Source of the DNA: Williamsia herbipolensis
Lineage (GTDB): Bacteria; Actinomycetota; Actinomycetes; Mycobacteriales; Mycobacteriaceae
Assembly: GCF_000964005.1 (NCBI RefSeq)
Contig: NZ_JXYP01000038.1
Location: forward strand, 1 to 64,000
Reading direction: 5' to 3'
DNA length: 64,000 nt
The translations under genes and the position numbers were made by a program. Numbering within the stretch: position 1 is the stretch's first letter; each line of letters begins with the position of its first letter. Shown here one piece after another: positions 19,102 to 28,601 of this stretch. The notes beneath the pieces were generated by a model. It saw only the letters and a program-made list of their open reading frames with translations. It had not been told where the DNA came from and did not search any database.

Positions 19102-19941
19102 ATGACCGTCATGCCGTCGGGTGAGCGCCGCCGCTTCGCGGCTCGACGCACCCTCATCACCGGCGCGAGTTCCGGGATCGGCGAGGAGTTCGCCCGCGCC
19201 CTCGCGGCCCGGGGATCGGACCTCGTACTCGTGGCGCGTCGCGCCGACCGATTGCGTGAGCTCGCCGACGAGCTGAGCAGAAAGTTCTCGGTCGACTGCG
19301 CCGTCGTTCCCTTCGATCTCGCCACCGAGAACCCCGGCGCTACCTTGCGCGCCCAGGTCGACGACGACATCGACCTGCTCATCAACAACGCCGGCTTCGC
19401 GACCCAGGGACTTTTCGTCGACACCGACCCGGCGGACTACCGCAAGGAGATCGCCGTCGACGTGATCGCGGTCGTCGATCTCGCGCGTGCGTTCCTTCCC
19501 GAGATGATCGAGCGCGGCCACGGCGGCATCATCAACGTCTCGAGCACCACGGCCTTCCAGCCCGTGCCGTCGCTGGCGGTCTACTCGGCGTCGAAGGCTT
19601 TCGTCCTGAGCTTCAGTCAGTCGCTGTGGTTCGAGGCCAAGAAGCACGGGATCACCGCGTTCACCCTCGCCCCCGGGCCCACGAAGACCGAGTTCTTCGA
19701 CGTCATCGGCGACGACGCGTCGGTCGTCGGATCTTTCCAGACGCCCGACCAGGTCGTCGCCACCGGGCTGCGCGCCCTCGACCGCCGCCGGACGCCGCCG
19801 CATGTGGTCTCCGGACGTATGAACGCCATCGCGGCGCAACTCGCCGGCATGGTGCCCCGGCGCATCCTCGTCCCCGCGCTCGACCGGGTGATGCATCCCA
19901 CCACTTCGCGCAACGACAGGGAAAATCGTGCCAGATCCTGA
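19102..19941 (+). CDS. Short-chain dehydrogenase/reductase
   Basis: A 279-aa classical SDR of the DltE-like group. The NAD(P) motif TGASSGIG is near residue 21, NNAG near 96 and the catalytic YSASK near 160. The C-terminus is longer than minimal SDRs and basic. It overlaps the alpha/beta hydrolase start by 14 bases, indicating a translationally linked pair. Expressed from a divergent promoter with the palindrome at 19046. Substrate unknown. Confidence 0.88.
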   Translation: MTVMPSGERRRFAARRTLITGASSGIGEEFARALAARGSDLVLVARRADRLRELADELSRKFSVDCAVVPFDLATENPGATLRAQVDDDIDLLINNAGFATQGLFVDTDPADYRKEIAVDVIAVVDLARAFLPEMIERGHGGIINVSSTTAFQPVPSLAVYSASKAFVLSFSQSLWFEAKKHGITAFTLAPGPTKTEFFDVIGDDASVVGSFQTPDQVVATGLRALDRRRTPPHVVSGRMNAIAAQLAGMVPRRILVPALDRVMHPTTSRNDRENRARS

Positions 19942-20974
19942 CGACTCCGCATCTGCGACACCGTCGACGTCAGACACCGAGGTCGCGCCCACGGCGGCGC
20001 ATTGGCGCGACTTCCCGTGGGAGGAGGTGACCCGTGAGGTCGAACTCGATGGGAAGCGCATCCATCTCGTCGATCTCGACCGGGTCGGCGACGACCGTGA
20101 TGTGGTGGTGTTCCTGCACGGCATATCCGCGAGCTGGCGCTGGTTCATCGAGATCCTCCCCGAGGTCGCCAGGACCCACCGGGTCATCGCCATCGACCTT
20201 CCCGGGTTCGGCGATTCCCAGTTCTCGCGCAGACAAACGAGTTTCACCGCGCTTGCGCAGGCGGTGGCCGCAGTGTGCGCGGAACTCTCGGTCGATCGCG
20301 CCACGATCGTGGGGCACTCGATGGGGTCCATCGTCGCGACCCGCCTCGCGATCGACCGCCCCGATCTCGTCGAGCGACTCGTGATCACCGGCGGGCCCAT
20401 CCTCTCGCTCACCGGCCTGGCGCGGAACCCGATCCAGACCTTCCTGGCCCAACCGCGATCGGTCGCGACCCTGCTCGCGGAACTGTTGACCATCGGCGTT
20501 CCCCTGCCCGCGCGGGTGACCACGATGGTGGCCTCGTCACCGAGGTTGTTGAAGCTGGCTCTCGGCCCGTTCCTGGCGCACCCCGAGAAGTTGGATCCCG
20601 ACCTCATGGAGCAGGTCATGTCCGCCCTCGGCGCACCGGGATCCTTTCCCGCCCTCCTGTCGACCATCGGCGACGATCCCGGGGGCGATCTGCACCGGAT
20701 CTCCTGTCCCACGAAGATCATCCGTGGACCACTGGACCCGCTGTCACCGCCTGCCGACGTCGACCGATTTCTCGCGACGGTCGCCACCTCGACGGCGGTC
20801 GAGATCCCGGAGACCGGGCACTGGCCGCATATCGAGAAACCGGCCGAGTTCCTCGCCGAGCTGGGCCAGTTCCTGGGCGAGACCGGTCGACGACCTGTCG
20901 CACCCGCTCGTCATCAGCTCGTGGGACGCGGACCGTCGTCGGCGAGCGTCTGCAGCAAGGGTGTCACCCGGTAA
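19928..20974 (+). CDS. Alpha/beta hydrolase
   Basis: A 348-aa serine hydrolase. The oxyanion region FLHGISASWRW is near residue 62, the nucleophile elbow GHSMGS near 127, the acid in GPLDPLSPP near 270 and the catalytic His in ETGHWPHIEKP near 298, so the triad is complete. Overlaps the upstream SDR by 14 bases. Its last 61 bases overlap the convergent Lrp gene; the final ~30 residues are low in family character, so the natural stop may have been extended. Ester, epoxide or C-C hydrolysis cannot be told apart. Confidence 0.86.
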   Translation: MPDPDDSASATPSTSDTEVAPTAAHWRDFPWEEVTREVELDGKRIHLVDLDRVGDDRDVVVFLHGISASWRWFIEILPEVARTHRVIAIDLPGFGDSQFSRRQTSFTALAQAVAAVCAELSVDRATIVGHSMGSIVATRLAIDRPDLVERLVITGGPILSLTGLARNPIQTFLAQPRSVATLLAELLTIGVPLPARVTTMVASSPRLLKLALGPFLAHPEKLDPDLMEQVMSALGAPGSFPALLSTIGDDPGGDLHRISCPTKIIRGPLDPLSPPADVDRFLATVATSTAVEIPETGHWPHIEKPAEFLAELGQFLGETGRRPVAPARHQLVGRGPSSASVCSKGVTR

Positions 20975-21420
20975 CCGACCATCTCACGCATCACCAGCCC
21001 GGTCGTGGTCCGCTTGACGCCCTTGATGGCCAGCACCGCGCCGGCGATCCGGTACAGATCCTCCACGTGGCGTGCGACGACCTCGATGAGCAGATCCGCG
21101 ACGCCGCTCATCCCGACCACCTCGACGACCTCCGGGATCTTCGCGAGCGCGGCACCGACCGCGTCGAGCTTGCGCTGGCGCACGCTGGTCAGGATGAAAG
21201 CGCGCACCGGATAGCCGAGACCCGTTGTGCTGATCCGATTTTCGAACGAGAGCAACGCATTTTCCTGATCCATGCGCGCGAGGCGCGATTGCACGGTGTT
21301 GCGCGAGAGCCGCGTACGATCGGCGAGCGCGAGAGCCGTGGCACGCGGAGCGTCGGACAAGGCGAGGAGCAGACGCGCGTCCGTCGCGTCGAGACGGTCG
21401 TCCTTGGGCATTGCGCTCAT
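20914..21420 (-). CDS. Lrp/AsnC-family regulator (copy 1)
   Basis: A 168-aa regulator. The N-terminal winged HTH (LADRTRLSRNTVQSRLARM) is followed by the RAM ligand domain with PEVVEVVGMSGVADLLIEV. ATG at 21420 is chosen; a second ATG at 21411 is possible. It is divergent from the E1 gene at 21669. The same pair (Lrp at 54905, E1 at 55522) exists 34 kb away, with matching HTH sequences and the same TGCGCA-type operator. By family logic it senses an amino acid or its keto acid and controls the dehydrogenase. Confidence 0.9.
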   Translation of the reverse strand: MSAMPKDDRLDATDARLLLALSDAPRATALALADRTRLSRNTVQSRLARMDQENALLSFENRISTTGLGYPVRAFILTSVRQRKLDAVGAALAKIPEVVEVVGMSGVADLLIEVVARHVEDLYRIAGAVLAIKGVKRTTTGLVMREMVGYRVTPLLQTLADDGPRPTS

Positions 21421-21446
21421 CTTTCGGGTCGGTTCAGCGGCGATGA

Positions 21447-21461
21447 TGCGCAATCTGCACA
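21447..21461. promoter_or_regulatory. Lrp-type operator TGCGCA-N3-TGCACA (copy 1)
   Basis: Fifteen-base palindrome 26 bases before the Lrp start. Its reverse complement is TGTGCA-N3-TGCGCA, which is exactly the form found at 55427-55441 in the duplicate module. A further shared block, CACCGTTTGG, is at 21501-21510 here and 55481-55490 there. Confidence 0.68.
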
Positions 21462-21668
21462 GAAACGGACGCGGCCCTGGCGCACAAGCGAAATTCGCGT
21501 CACCGTTTGGTGAGCATAGTGCGAACGCATCCTCGAAGCGACGTGATCCGTCGACCTCCCTGTCGCACATCGCGCCACCGGACATCCCGACCGTGCAGGC
21601 GCCCATCGTCACCCCGAAGATCCATCCGGTGACCTCCTGATCACCACCGAACACACGAGGAGCACGCC

Positions 21669-24005
21669 ATGTCGCCATCGACACCGGGACCGGCGACTGC
21701 GGAGTCCGCGCCGCTCGAGGCCACCGCACACCATCTCGACGAGATCGCCGAGCGGGTGCTCTGGTTGTCGACGTCGATCATCCACCACGCCAATCGCGTG
21801 CGCCCCAACACCTCTGGCCTCAAGGTCGGCGGGCATCAGGCGTCGTGTGCCTCGATGGTGTCGATCATGACATCGCTGTGGTTCGACCAACTCCGGTCCG
21901 GTGATCGTGTCTCGGTCAAGCCGCATGCCTCCCCGGTTCTGCACAGCCTCAACTACCTGCTCGGCGACCTCGAGGAGAAGTACCTGACGACACTCCGCGA
22001 GTACGGCGGACTGCAGTCGTATCCGAGTCGATCGAAGGATCCCGAAACGGTCGACTACTCCACCGGCTCGGTCGGCATCGGCGCCACGGCCCCGATCTGG
22101 GGAGCGATGGCAAGTCGGTACGTGCAGACCTCGACGGGGCATGCAGGCAGCGGCCGACAGTACTCACTCGTCGGAGACGCCGAACTCGACGAAGGCGCGG
22201 TCTGGGAAGCCATCCTCGACCCCGGCATCGCCGACCTCGGCGAGGTCGTATGGATCGTCGACATGAACCGCCAGTCCCTCGACCGGGTGGTGCCCAACAT
22301 CGCCGCCGGACGGCTCGAGGCGATGTTCGGCGCCGCGGGATGGCAGGTCATCACCGTCACGTTCGGCGCCCTGCTGGAGTCGTTGTTCACCCGCCCGGGT
22401 GGATCGGCGTTGCGCACCAGAATCCTCGAGATGCCCAACGCCGAGTACCAGCGGTTGCTGCGCTGCAGCCCGTCCGAGGTGCGCGACCGTCTCCCCGGCG
22501 ACGGAACCGGTCACGACGAGATCGCCGGCCTGATCGCCGACCTCGACGACGACACGCCCGCCGCGGCCATCCGCAATCTGGGCGGTCACGACATGTCGGC
22601 CCTGACCGAGGCGTATCGCCGGATCGACGACACCCGACCGACCGTCATCATCGCGTACACGATCAAGGGTTTCGGCCTGCCCACCGAGGGGCATCCGCAG
22701 AATCACTCGTCACTGCTCAGTGTCGACGAGTACGAGACGTTCGCCGCCGAACTCGGTCAGGATCCCGCCGCACCCTGGAGCCGCTTCGACGACGGATCGG
22801 AGCTCGCCTCGCTGTGCAACGCCACCGCACGCAGATTGCGACGCGATCCGGTGCCTGCGCGTGCGGATCTCACGATCCCGAGCGACAGCGGTCGCACCCC
22901 GAAGGGCACGTCGAGCACCCAGGCCGGTCTGGGTCGAGTGCTGCTCGACCTCAACCGCAGCGCCCCCGACATCGCCCGGCGGGTCGTCACCGTGAGCCCC
23001 GACGTCAGCTCGACGACCAACCTCGCCGGCTGGGTCAACAAGGTCGGTGTCTGGTCGGCGGCCGAACGCCACAACTAGTTCGACGACGATCCCGAGACGC
23101 TCATGCACTGGCGCGAGAAGCCGACCGGTCAGCACATGGAACTGGGTATCGCCGAGACCAACCTCGTGGGTCTGATCGGTGAGCTGGGCGCCACGTGGAG
23201 TCGGTGGGGAGAGCCGCTGTTCCCGATAGGCGTCATGTACGGCCCGTTCGTGGAACGTGCGTTGGAGCCGTGGTCCTACGGCATCTACGCCGGCGGCCAG
23301 TCGATCCTCGTCGGGACACCGTCGGGGAGCCTCGCTACCGAAGGTGGTGCGCACCAGTCGATCAAGACCCCGTCGATCGGTCTCGAGCAGCCCGGCTGCA
23401 TCTCCTACGAGCCCGCCTTCGGCATCGACGTCGAATGGACGTTGCTCGCCAGCATCGGCCGACTGGGCCGACCGGACGGCACCTCGGCCTACCTGCGTCT
23501 GTCGACGCGACCGGTCGACCAGTCCCTCGCCGACGTCCCCGAGGATCCGGCTGCGCGGGAGCGGCGTCGGCGTCAGGTGGTGGCGGGCGGCTATCCGCTG
23601 GTGCGGCGCGAGAACCCTGCGGTGACGATCGTCGGGATGGGCGCACTGATCCCCGAGGCGCTGGCCGCGGCCGAGCGTCTCGAGCAGGTCGGGGTGTCGG
23701 CCGACGTCCTGTGCGTCACCAGTCCGGGACTGCTCTTCGAGGCCGTGCAGGCGCGCCGCGGCCAGGGCTCCGGGCCGACGTGGATCCTCGATCAGCTGCT
23801 GCCTGCCGACCGCGCCACCCCGATGGTCACCGTCCTCGACGGCCATCCGCACACTCTCGCCTTCCTCGGCGGGGTCAATCGCGTGTCGTCGATCTCATTG
23901 GGCGTCAGCCAGTTCGGACAGGTCGGTTCCCTCGAGGACGTCTACCGCCACCACGGGATCGACGCCGACAGCATCGTCCGCGCCGCTCTCGACGCGCTGG
24001 CCTGA
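21669..24005 (+). pseudogene. 2-oxoacid (pyruvate-type) dehydrogenase E1, interrupted by an amber codon
   Basis: A 778-codon thiamine-diphosphate enzyme of the transketolase / homodimeric E1 type. The TPP motif GDAELDEG is near residue 170. Codon 470 is TAG (23076-23078) where the paralogue at 55522 has TGG inside HNWFDDDPETLMHWREK; the frame is otherwise open on both sides. One Val codon is also missing near GTPSG relative to the paralogue. RBS GAGGAG precedes the ATG. As read, it yields a truncated N-terminal half, so E1 activity would need suppression or the other copy. It leads an operon with E2. Confidence 0.85.
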
Positions 24006-24035
24006 CACGACCAGCGCTCTACGACAGGGATTCTC

Positions 24036-25085
24036 ATGACCACCAGTACCCGAGAGACGACCACCGTGTGCCTACCGGCCCTCGGCGAGGGGGTCGACGC
24101 TGCCGTCATCACCCGGTGGCTGAGAGATCCCGGGGACCGCGTCGAGGCCGGCGAACCCCTCCTCGAGGTCGCGACCGACAAGGTCGACACCGAGATCCCC
24201 TCTCCCGCATCAGGGTTACTCGTCGACGTTCTCGTGCACGAGGACGACTCGGTGGCCGTGGGAGCCGACATCGCGAGGATCGCGTCGGACGCCGCCCCCG
24301 AAGTCGTCCCGCCCACGGATCCGCGGCCACGCGCCGACGACCGTGTGGCCGCAGCACCGACCGACACAGCTGCGCCAGACACCCAGAAGCTCAGTCGTCT
24401 GCGTCGAACCATCGCGTCCCGGATGATGGAATCGCTGCAGACATCGGCCCAGCTGACCACGGTGTTCGAGGTCGACGTCACGGCGATCGCGCGACTGCGG
24501 CAAGAACACAAGGCCGACTTCCTCGCCCGCACAGGCGTGAAGCTGTCCTTCCTGCCCTTCTTCGCACGAGCGGCGATCGACGCGCTGGCCGACCATCGCG
24601 TGCTGAACGCATCGGTCAACGCCGACGTCACCGAGATCACCCACCACCCTCGCTGCCACCTGGGCATCGCGGTCGACGGCGAGCGAGGCCTGATGGTCCC
24701 CGTGATCCGCGACGCACAGGATCTACGCATCGATGGTCTGGCGCAGGCCATCGCCGACAAGGCCGATCGGGTCCGCGCCGGAACCATCACCGTCGACGAA
24801 CTGACCGGCGGAACCTTCACTCTCACCAACACCGGAAGTCGCGGCGCGCTGTTCGACACCCCGATCATCAACCTGCCGCAGACCGGGATCCTCGGTACCG
24901 GTGCGGTGGTCGAGCGTCTGGCACCCACCCGCGTCGACGGAGCGCTGGGCATCGAGGTCCGATCGTTTGTCCACCTGGCGGTTTCCTACGACCATCGGGT
25001 CGTCGACGGTGCGGACGCAAGTCGATTCCTCGGCTCGGTGAAGCACAGTCTCGAGAACGGCTTTCAGACGAGCGATCTGCTCTGA
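24036..25085 (+). CDS. Dihydrolipoamide acyltransferase (E2) of a 2-oxoacid dehydrogenase complex
   Basis: A 349-aa E2. The single lipoyl domain is residues 8-85, with the lipoylated Lys in EVATDKVDTEI. The catalytic acyltransferase domain starts near 120 and ends with the active-site SYDHRVVDGADA (His and Asp). Between them is only about 30 residues of Ala/Pro/Asp-rich linker; I see no peripheral-subunit-binding domain, which is unusual. Thirty bases after E1 and probably co-transcribed. No E3 (lipoamide dehydrogenase) is in the window. Confidence 0.92.
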   Translation: MTTSTRETTTVCLPALGEGVDAAVITRWLRDPGDRVEAGEPLLEVATDKVDTEIPSPASGLLVDVLVHEDDSVAVGADIARIASDAAPEVVPPTDPRPRADDRVAAAPTDTAAPDTQKLSRLRRTIASRMMESLQTSAQLTTVFEVDVTAIARLRQEHKADFLARTGVKLSFLPFFARAAIDALADHRVLNASVNADVTEITHHPRCHLGIAVDGERGLMVPVIRDAQDLRIDGLAQAIADKADRVRAGTITVDELTGGTFTLTNTGSRGALFDTPIINLPQTGILGTGAVVERLAPTRVDGALGIEVRSFVHLAVSYDHRVVDGADASRFLGSVKHSLENGFQTSDLL

Positions 25086-25142
25086 GCCGGCGCCGCCTCG
25101 CAGGGTATCATGGCCGCGTGATCGCCTGGGGGTTTGTGCGTC

Positions 25143-25847
25143 GTGACAGGTGATGCTGCGCGGGTCCGTACCGCGACCAGGCGTTCACAGCAGAAGGCCG
25201 CCACGCGCGACCGGATGGTGACTGCGGCCTCCGAGCTGTTCGCCGAACGCGACTACGGCGACGTGACGATCGCGGACATAGCCAGACGCGCGGGCGTCGC
25301 CCACGGACTGCTGTTCCATCACTTCACGAACAAAGAGGGAATCTACCGCGCAGTCCTCGACAATGTTGTGGCGCAGATGGATTCCGCGTTCACGACCCCC
25401 GTCGGGGCAGACACCCCGACGGTCATCCCGGCCGCCTTGCGCACTCAACTGAGCTATCTCGAGACCCACCGAGGCGTCGCACTGCGGCTCATCGTCGGGC
25501 GACGCCACCCCGACCCGACGGTCGCCGCCGTGTCCGACGGCGGACGCACCCGGGCGTTGACGGCGCTGGCGGGATCGCTGGAGCTCGACCCGACCAACCG
25601 GCTCATGCAGTACGTCGGCACCACCCTGGTCGCCGCGTTCGACGAGGCGTCGTCGTGGTGGTTGAACGACCCCGATCCGATCCCGGTCGACGCCCTCGTC
25701 ACATCGTTCATCGAACTCGGCATCGGTGCGCTGAAGGGTGTCAAGGAGCTCGAAGGGTGCCCTGACCCTGCGGGAACCGATCGCTGCCCTCACCGCCGCC
25801 GCAGCCATGGGCCACGGTGGAAAGAACTCGTGACCGCAATTCGTTGA
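25143..25847 (+). CDS. TetR-family regulator (paralogue 2), tail probably frameshifted
   Basis: A 234-aa TetR protein closely similar to that at 35769: HTH DIARRAGVAHGLLFHHFTNK, and a shared body around HRGVALRLIVGRRH. GTG at 25143 is chosen over a TTG at 25134. After GCPD the paralogue continues differently; deleting one C of CCC at 25766-25768 gives GCPDLREPIAALTAAAAMG and a stop at 25833, matching the paralogue's GCPDL. The tail is thus likely altered by a +1 indel, without touching the DNA-binding or core domain. It follows E2 by 57 bases. Confidence 0.82.
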   Translation: MTGDAARVRTATRRSQQKAATRDRMVTAASELFAERDYGDVTIADIARRAGVAHGLLFHHFTNKEGIYRAVLDNVVAQMDSAFTTPVGADTPTVIPAALRTQLSYLETHRGVALRLIVGRRHPDPTVAAVSDGGRTRALTALAGSLELDPTNRLMQYVGTTLVAAFDEASSWWLNDPDPIPVDALVTSFIELGIGALKGVKELEGCPDPAGTDRCPHRRRSHGPRWKELVTAIR

Positions 25848-26495
25848 CTGTCGTTCAGCGAACGGGTTAACTTGGGTTTCCGAGGCCAACCCTTAATCCG
25901 GGAAGGCCTGTCCTGACCCGTGGCGTCTCTGGACGTTTGGGGTCGCTGGCGTGTTTCCGTGAAGGAGCCTCAGCGAACGATGGCACCTTGCGGTGGCAAG
26001 TAAACAACCCGCCCGTTTCTTTGGCAACCCAGTGCGTGGATCACGTAAAGAGCTCGTGGAGCCATGATTGGGCCCGCTCGGGCAATTCCGGCGACACCGA
26101 CAGCCGACAGCGGCCGAGCGACTCGTGGTCGCGGCGAACTCCGACTTTCCCCTCGGCGCTGCAGACCCTGGGTGCCGAACTGCAGAGCGCGGTGGACAGC
26201 GGCGACCAGACCGCGCGGGAGCGGCAGCTCGATCTGCGCGAGTGCCGTAACAGTCCGGCGGAACGCCGCCCGGCGATGTCTGGCGCAAACCGCCTCGAAC
26301 TGGTAGAACAGTTCTGAACTTGTTGTTCATCACTCTTGCTGAACTGCGAGTTGATCGTCACAGCCATGAGGCCGAACCAGTTACCTTCGTCGGCTCGACG
26401 GCACACCGCACCCTCCGTGTGTGTGATGCGCCGTTGTCATTCAGCCGCACGCAGGGCACACCGCCCCGGTGCACCAGACGGGGAGACACATCGCA
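25848..26495. other. 648-base stretch without a convincing gene
   Basis: Plus-strand pieces read protein-like sequence ending at a TGA near 26317 (for example GDQTARERQLDLRECRNS, then ANRLELVEQF), and a different frame nearby reads ERLVVAANSDFPLGAADPG. They may be remnants of one broken gene, but no start or family is visible. A partial TTGAC-type half palindrome lies at about 25845-25860. The last 150 bases precede the GAF-ANTAR gene. Confidence 0.3.
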
Positions 26496-27255
26496 GTGGC
26501 CGTTCCTGACACCCACCTCGCGCAGCCCGACAGTCATCCGGACGTGCGCCTTCCCATCGACCGGCCGTTCATGGCGTGGCTCCGCCAGATGGTTCACGCG
26601 CCCACCCGCGACGAAGCGATCATGGCCCACCTCAGCCGGTGCGCGGCCACCATCGCGGGGGTCGATCATGTTGCCGTGGTCACCGTCTCGCGAGCGCGGC
26701 GACGCGTGCCCTCCCTCTCGCTCGAAGGTGCCAGCAGCACACTGGCCGAGAAGCTCTCGCTGATGGAGATCGAGTCCGACGACGGGCCGATTCATCGCGC
26801 GACCACAGATCGATGCACTGTCGCCTGCAGCGAGACAACCGGTGACAGCGCCTCGCGGTACATGTTCGGTCTTCCCGCGCCCCACACCGTTCGTTCGGTG
26901 CTCGCGATCCCACTGCTCGAGCCGACCCACTCGTCGGTCTTCGCCGTTGCCACCTTCTGGTCCGAACGGGACGAATCGCTGCCTGGTGACGTCCGCGGAC
27001 GGGCGACAGCGGTCAGCGACCTCCTGGGCGCTCGCCCTGGGCGCAGCCGCAACGCGGTCACAGTTCGACGCGGCTCTTCAGTCCCGGGATGTCATCGGAC
27101 AGGCCAAGGGAATGATCATGGAGCGTTACGACATCTCCGCCGATGAGGCATTCGCACTCCTCGCCCGACTCTCGCAGGACACCAACACCCCGCTCGTTGC
27201 CGTCGCGACGAAGCTGACCGACGCGGCGCCCCCCGCCGACACCGGGGCAGACTAG
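26496..27255 (+). pseudogene. GAF-ANTAR regulator with a frameshift
   Basis: A sensor/antiterminator type protein of about 250 aa when repaired. The first part is a GAF-like domain (VDHVAVVTVSRARRR ... RSVLAIPLLEPTHSSVFAVATFW). The ANTAR RNA-binding domain follows in another frame: ALQSRDVIGQAKGMIMERYD with the characteristic Ala/aromatic residues, ending near 27255. The switch lies at about 27021-27026, where one C too many in GACCTCCTGG breaks the join. Start GTG 26496 has GGGGAG upstream. ANTAR proteins bind paired hairpins in leader RNAs. The single indel could be a sequencing error. Confidence 0.72.
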
Positions 27256-27316
27256 AGAATGACAGTCATCGACACGGTGATGATCTCGACGGGCCGTGCC
27301 CGGGACGGGGCCGATC

Positions 27317-27496
27317 ATGACCAGCCACGACCCACCCGATGACGTCATACCAATCTTCGGCGGTCCGGCCGCCGATGCCATCGAAGAACTCGCCGACGAA
27401 GAGCGCGCAGCCCTTCGCCATCCGGTGAACGACCGCCTCGACGCGGCGCTCCACGATCTGAAGTCGACGCTCGGCCTCCCTGACCGGGAGAAGTGA
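27317..27496 (+). CDS. Small hypothetical protein, 59 aa
   Basis: Acidic, soluble short protein (begins MTSHDPPDDVIPIFGG), rich in Ala/Glu/Asp with a predicted helix from about residue 18 onward. No recognisable family. It follows the GAF-ANTAR gene on the same strand by 61 bases. Start ATG at 27317 preceded by GGGACGGGG. Confidence 0.45.
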   Translation: MTSHDPPDDVIPIFGGPAADAIEELADEERAALRHPVNDRLDAALHDLKSTLGLPDREK

Positions 27497-27525
27497 TCTC
27501 GTTCCGACGTGACCTGCGGCCCGGC

Positions 27526-27654
27526 CTACTTGTAGGAGCGCTCCTCGGCGATCGCTCGCGAGTACCCGAAGATGGCGAACACCACGTAGATCGCGACGAA
27601 CACCACCGAGAACTGCACGCTCTTGCTGCGCGACAACGAATCCAAGACCGACAT
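27526..27654 (-). CDS. 42-aa single-pass membrane protein
   Basis: MSVLDSLSRSKSVQFSVVF begins a short protein with one strong hydrophobic segment (about residues 15-31) and a charged tail (AEERSYK). The pattern of basic N-terminus, one membrane helix and short tail is typical of bacterial membrane microproteins. Convergent with the 59-aa gene (29-base gap). Family unknown. Confidence 0.5.
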   Translation of the reverse strand: MSVLDSLSRSKSVQFSVVFVAIYVVFAIFGYSRAIAEERSYK

Positions 27655-27806
27655 GGTCACCCCAATCAACGACGACACGACTTCACCGTCAATTATTTCG
27701 TGACTCCATGCACCGGTGCAACGCTGTGTGGAGAAAAAGCTGTGGCTCCGCAGACCTACCTGCGGGTCGCGGCACGTGAGCCGGGGTGAACACGGATGGC
27801 GCTGCG

Positions 27807-28286
27807 TCAGCCCCCGCGTGTGAAGGCCTCCTCGGCCGCGCGTCGATGCAACGCCTGCAACTCTTCGGCCTGCCGTGCGGCCTGCTGGTCGAGTTCGGCG
27901 CACCTGGCGGTCCCCGGCCCGAAATCGACACGGCCCTCCATGCCGAGCTCCCACATCGCCTTCTTGGCGAGCAACAGCGAGCGCATGGCCTCCAACGCCG
28001 CGACGCGACGGAAACGACCGCGCGTCAACCCGACGACGCCGGCCACGCCACGCACCCCGGTGCCGACGCCCACCACCGCTCCCAGCCACGACTCGCGATG
28101 GCCGCTGAGTTCCTCTACGCGGGTGCGTACGAATGCCATCTCCTGCTCCAGCTCGCCCGGCAGATGGTCGATCGCGTTCACCGTCCAGGGATCATGGGCG
28201 ACCAGACGCGCGAGTTGCAGACCACCGCTGGCGCCGATGAGATGCGTTCGCATGTAGAGCGCAGAGGTCTGGTGTGCGATGTCCAT
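27807..28286 (-). CDS. Hypothetical helical protein, 159 aa
   Basis: Unrecognised. Starts MDIAHQTSALYMRTHLIGA; a glycine-rich hydrophobic patch (WLGAVVGVGTGVRGVAGVVG, about residues 74-93) might insert in a membrane, and the rest is helical and Ala/Glu/Arg rich. ATG 28286 is preceded by GAAGGG. Divergent from the alcohol dehydrogenase gene. Confidence 0.6.
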   Translation of the reverse strand: MDIAHQTSALYMRTHLIGASGGLQLARLVAHDPWTVNAIDHLPGELEQEMAFVRTRVEELSGHRESWLGAVVGVGTGVRGVAGVVGLTRGRFRRVAALEAMRSLLLAKKAMWELGMEGRVDFGPGTARCAELDQQAARQAEELQALHRRAAEEAFTRGG

Positions 28287-28601
28287 GGAGGAACCCTTCG
28301 TCGCGTTGGTCGGATCCGGCGAGGGCTCTACCCGTTCAGACAAGACCAGTGTAGAGCGGGAACCGTCGCGGTGGCGCGCCGATCCGTGAGACAGTGGAGG
28401 GGTACAGACGGCCACGTTGAGTTTCCCAGCTACGGTCAATCCGCGATCGAATGTCGTGGTTCTGCTGGTGATGTCGATGTCTGGCAAGGTGAGCATCGAC
28501 TCCCGATCCTTGGCGTCAACTGCGAACGATGTTGCTTCCGTTGATGATCCGCTCGAGCCGGCACACCTGACAACAGATCGCGCATCACGAGAGGCATCAT
28601 C
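28287..28601. other. Intergenic region between divergent genes, with inverted repeat
   Basis: 315 bases without a gene. GCTCTAC (28325-28331) and GTAGAGC (28351-28357) form perfect seven-base arms around a 19-base spacer, possibly an operator. GAGAGG lies about seven bases before the dehydrogenase ATG. Nothing else stands out. Confidence 0.4.

Noticed and set aside
23076-23078. TAG in E1 as a pyrrolysine codon
   Set aside because: TAG also serves as the normal stop in several genes here (for example at 7911-7913 and 8375-8377), no pyl genes are visible, and the paralogue has Trp at this position.
25893-26406. Overlapping minus-strand frames after the TetR gene as genes
   Set aside because: Their products are Arg/Ser-rich with no start signal or family likeness; the plus strand looks like a decayed gene instead.
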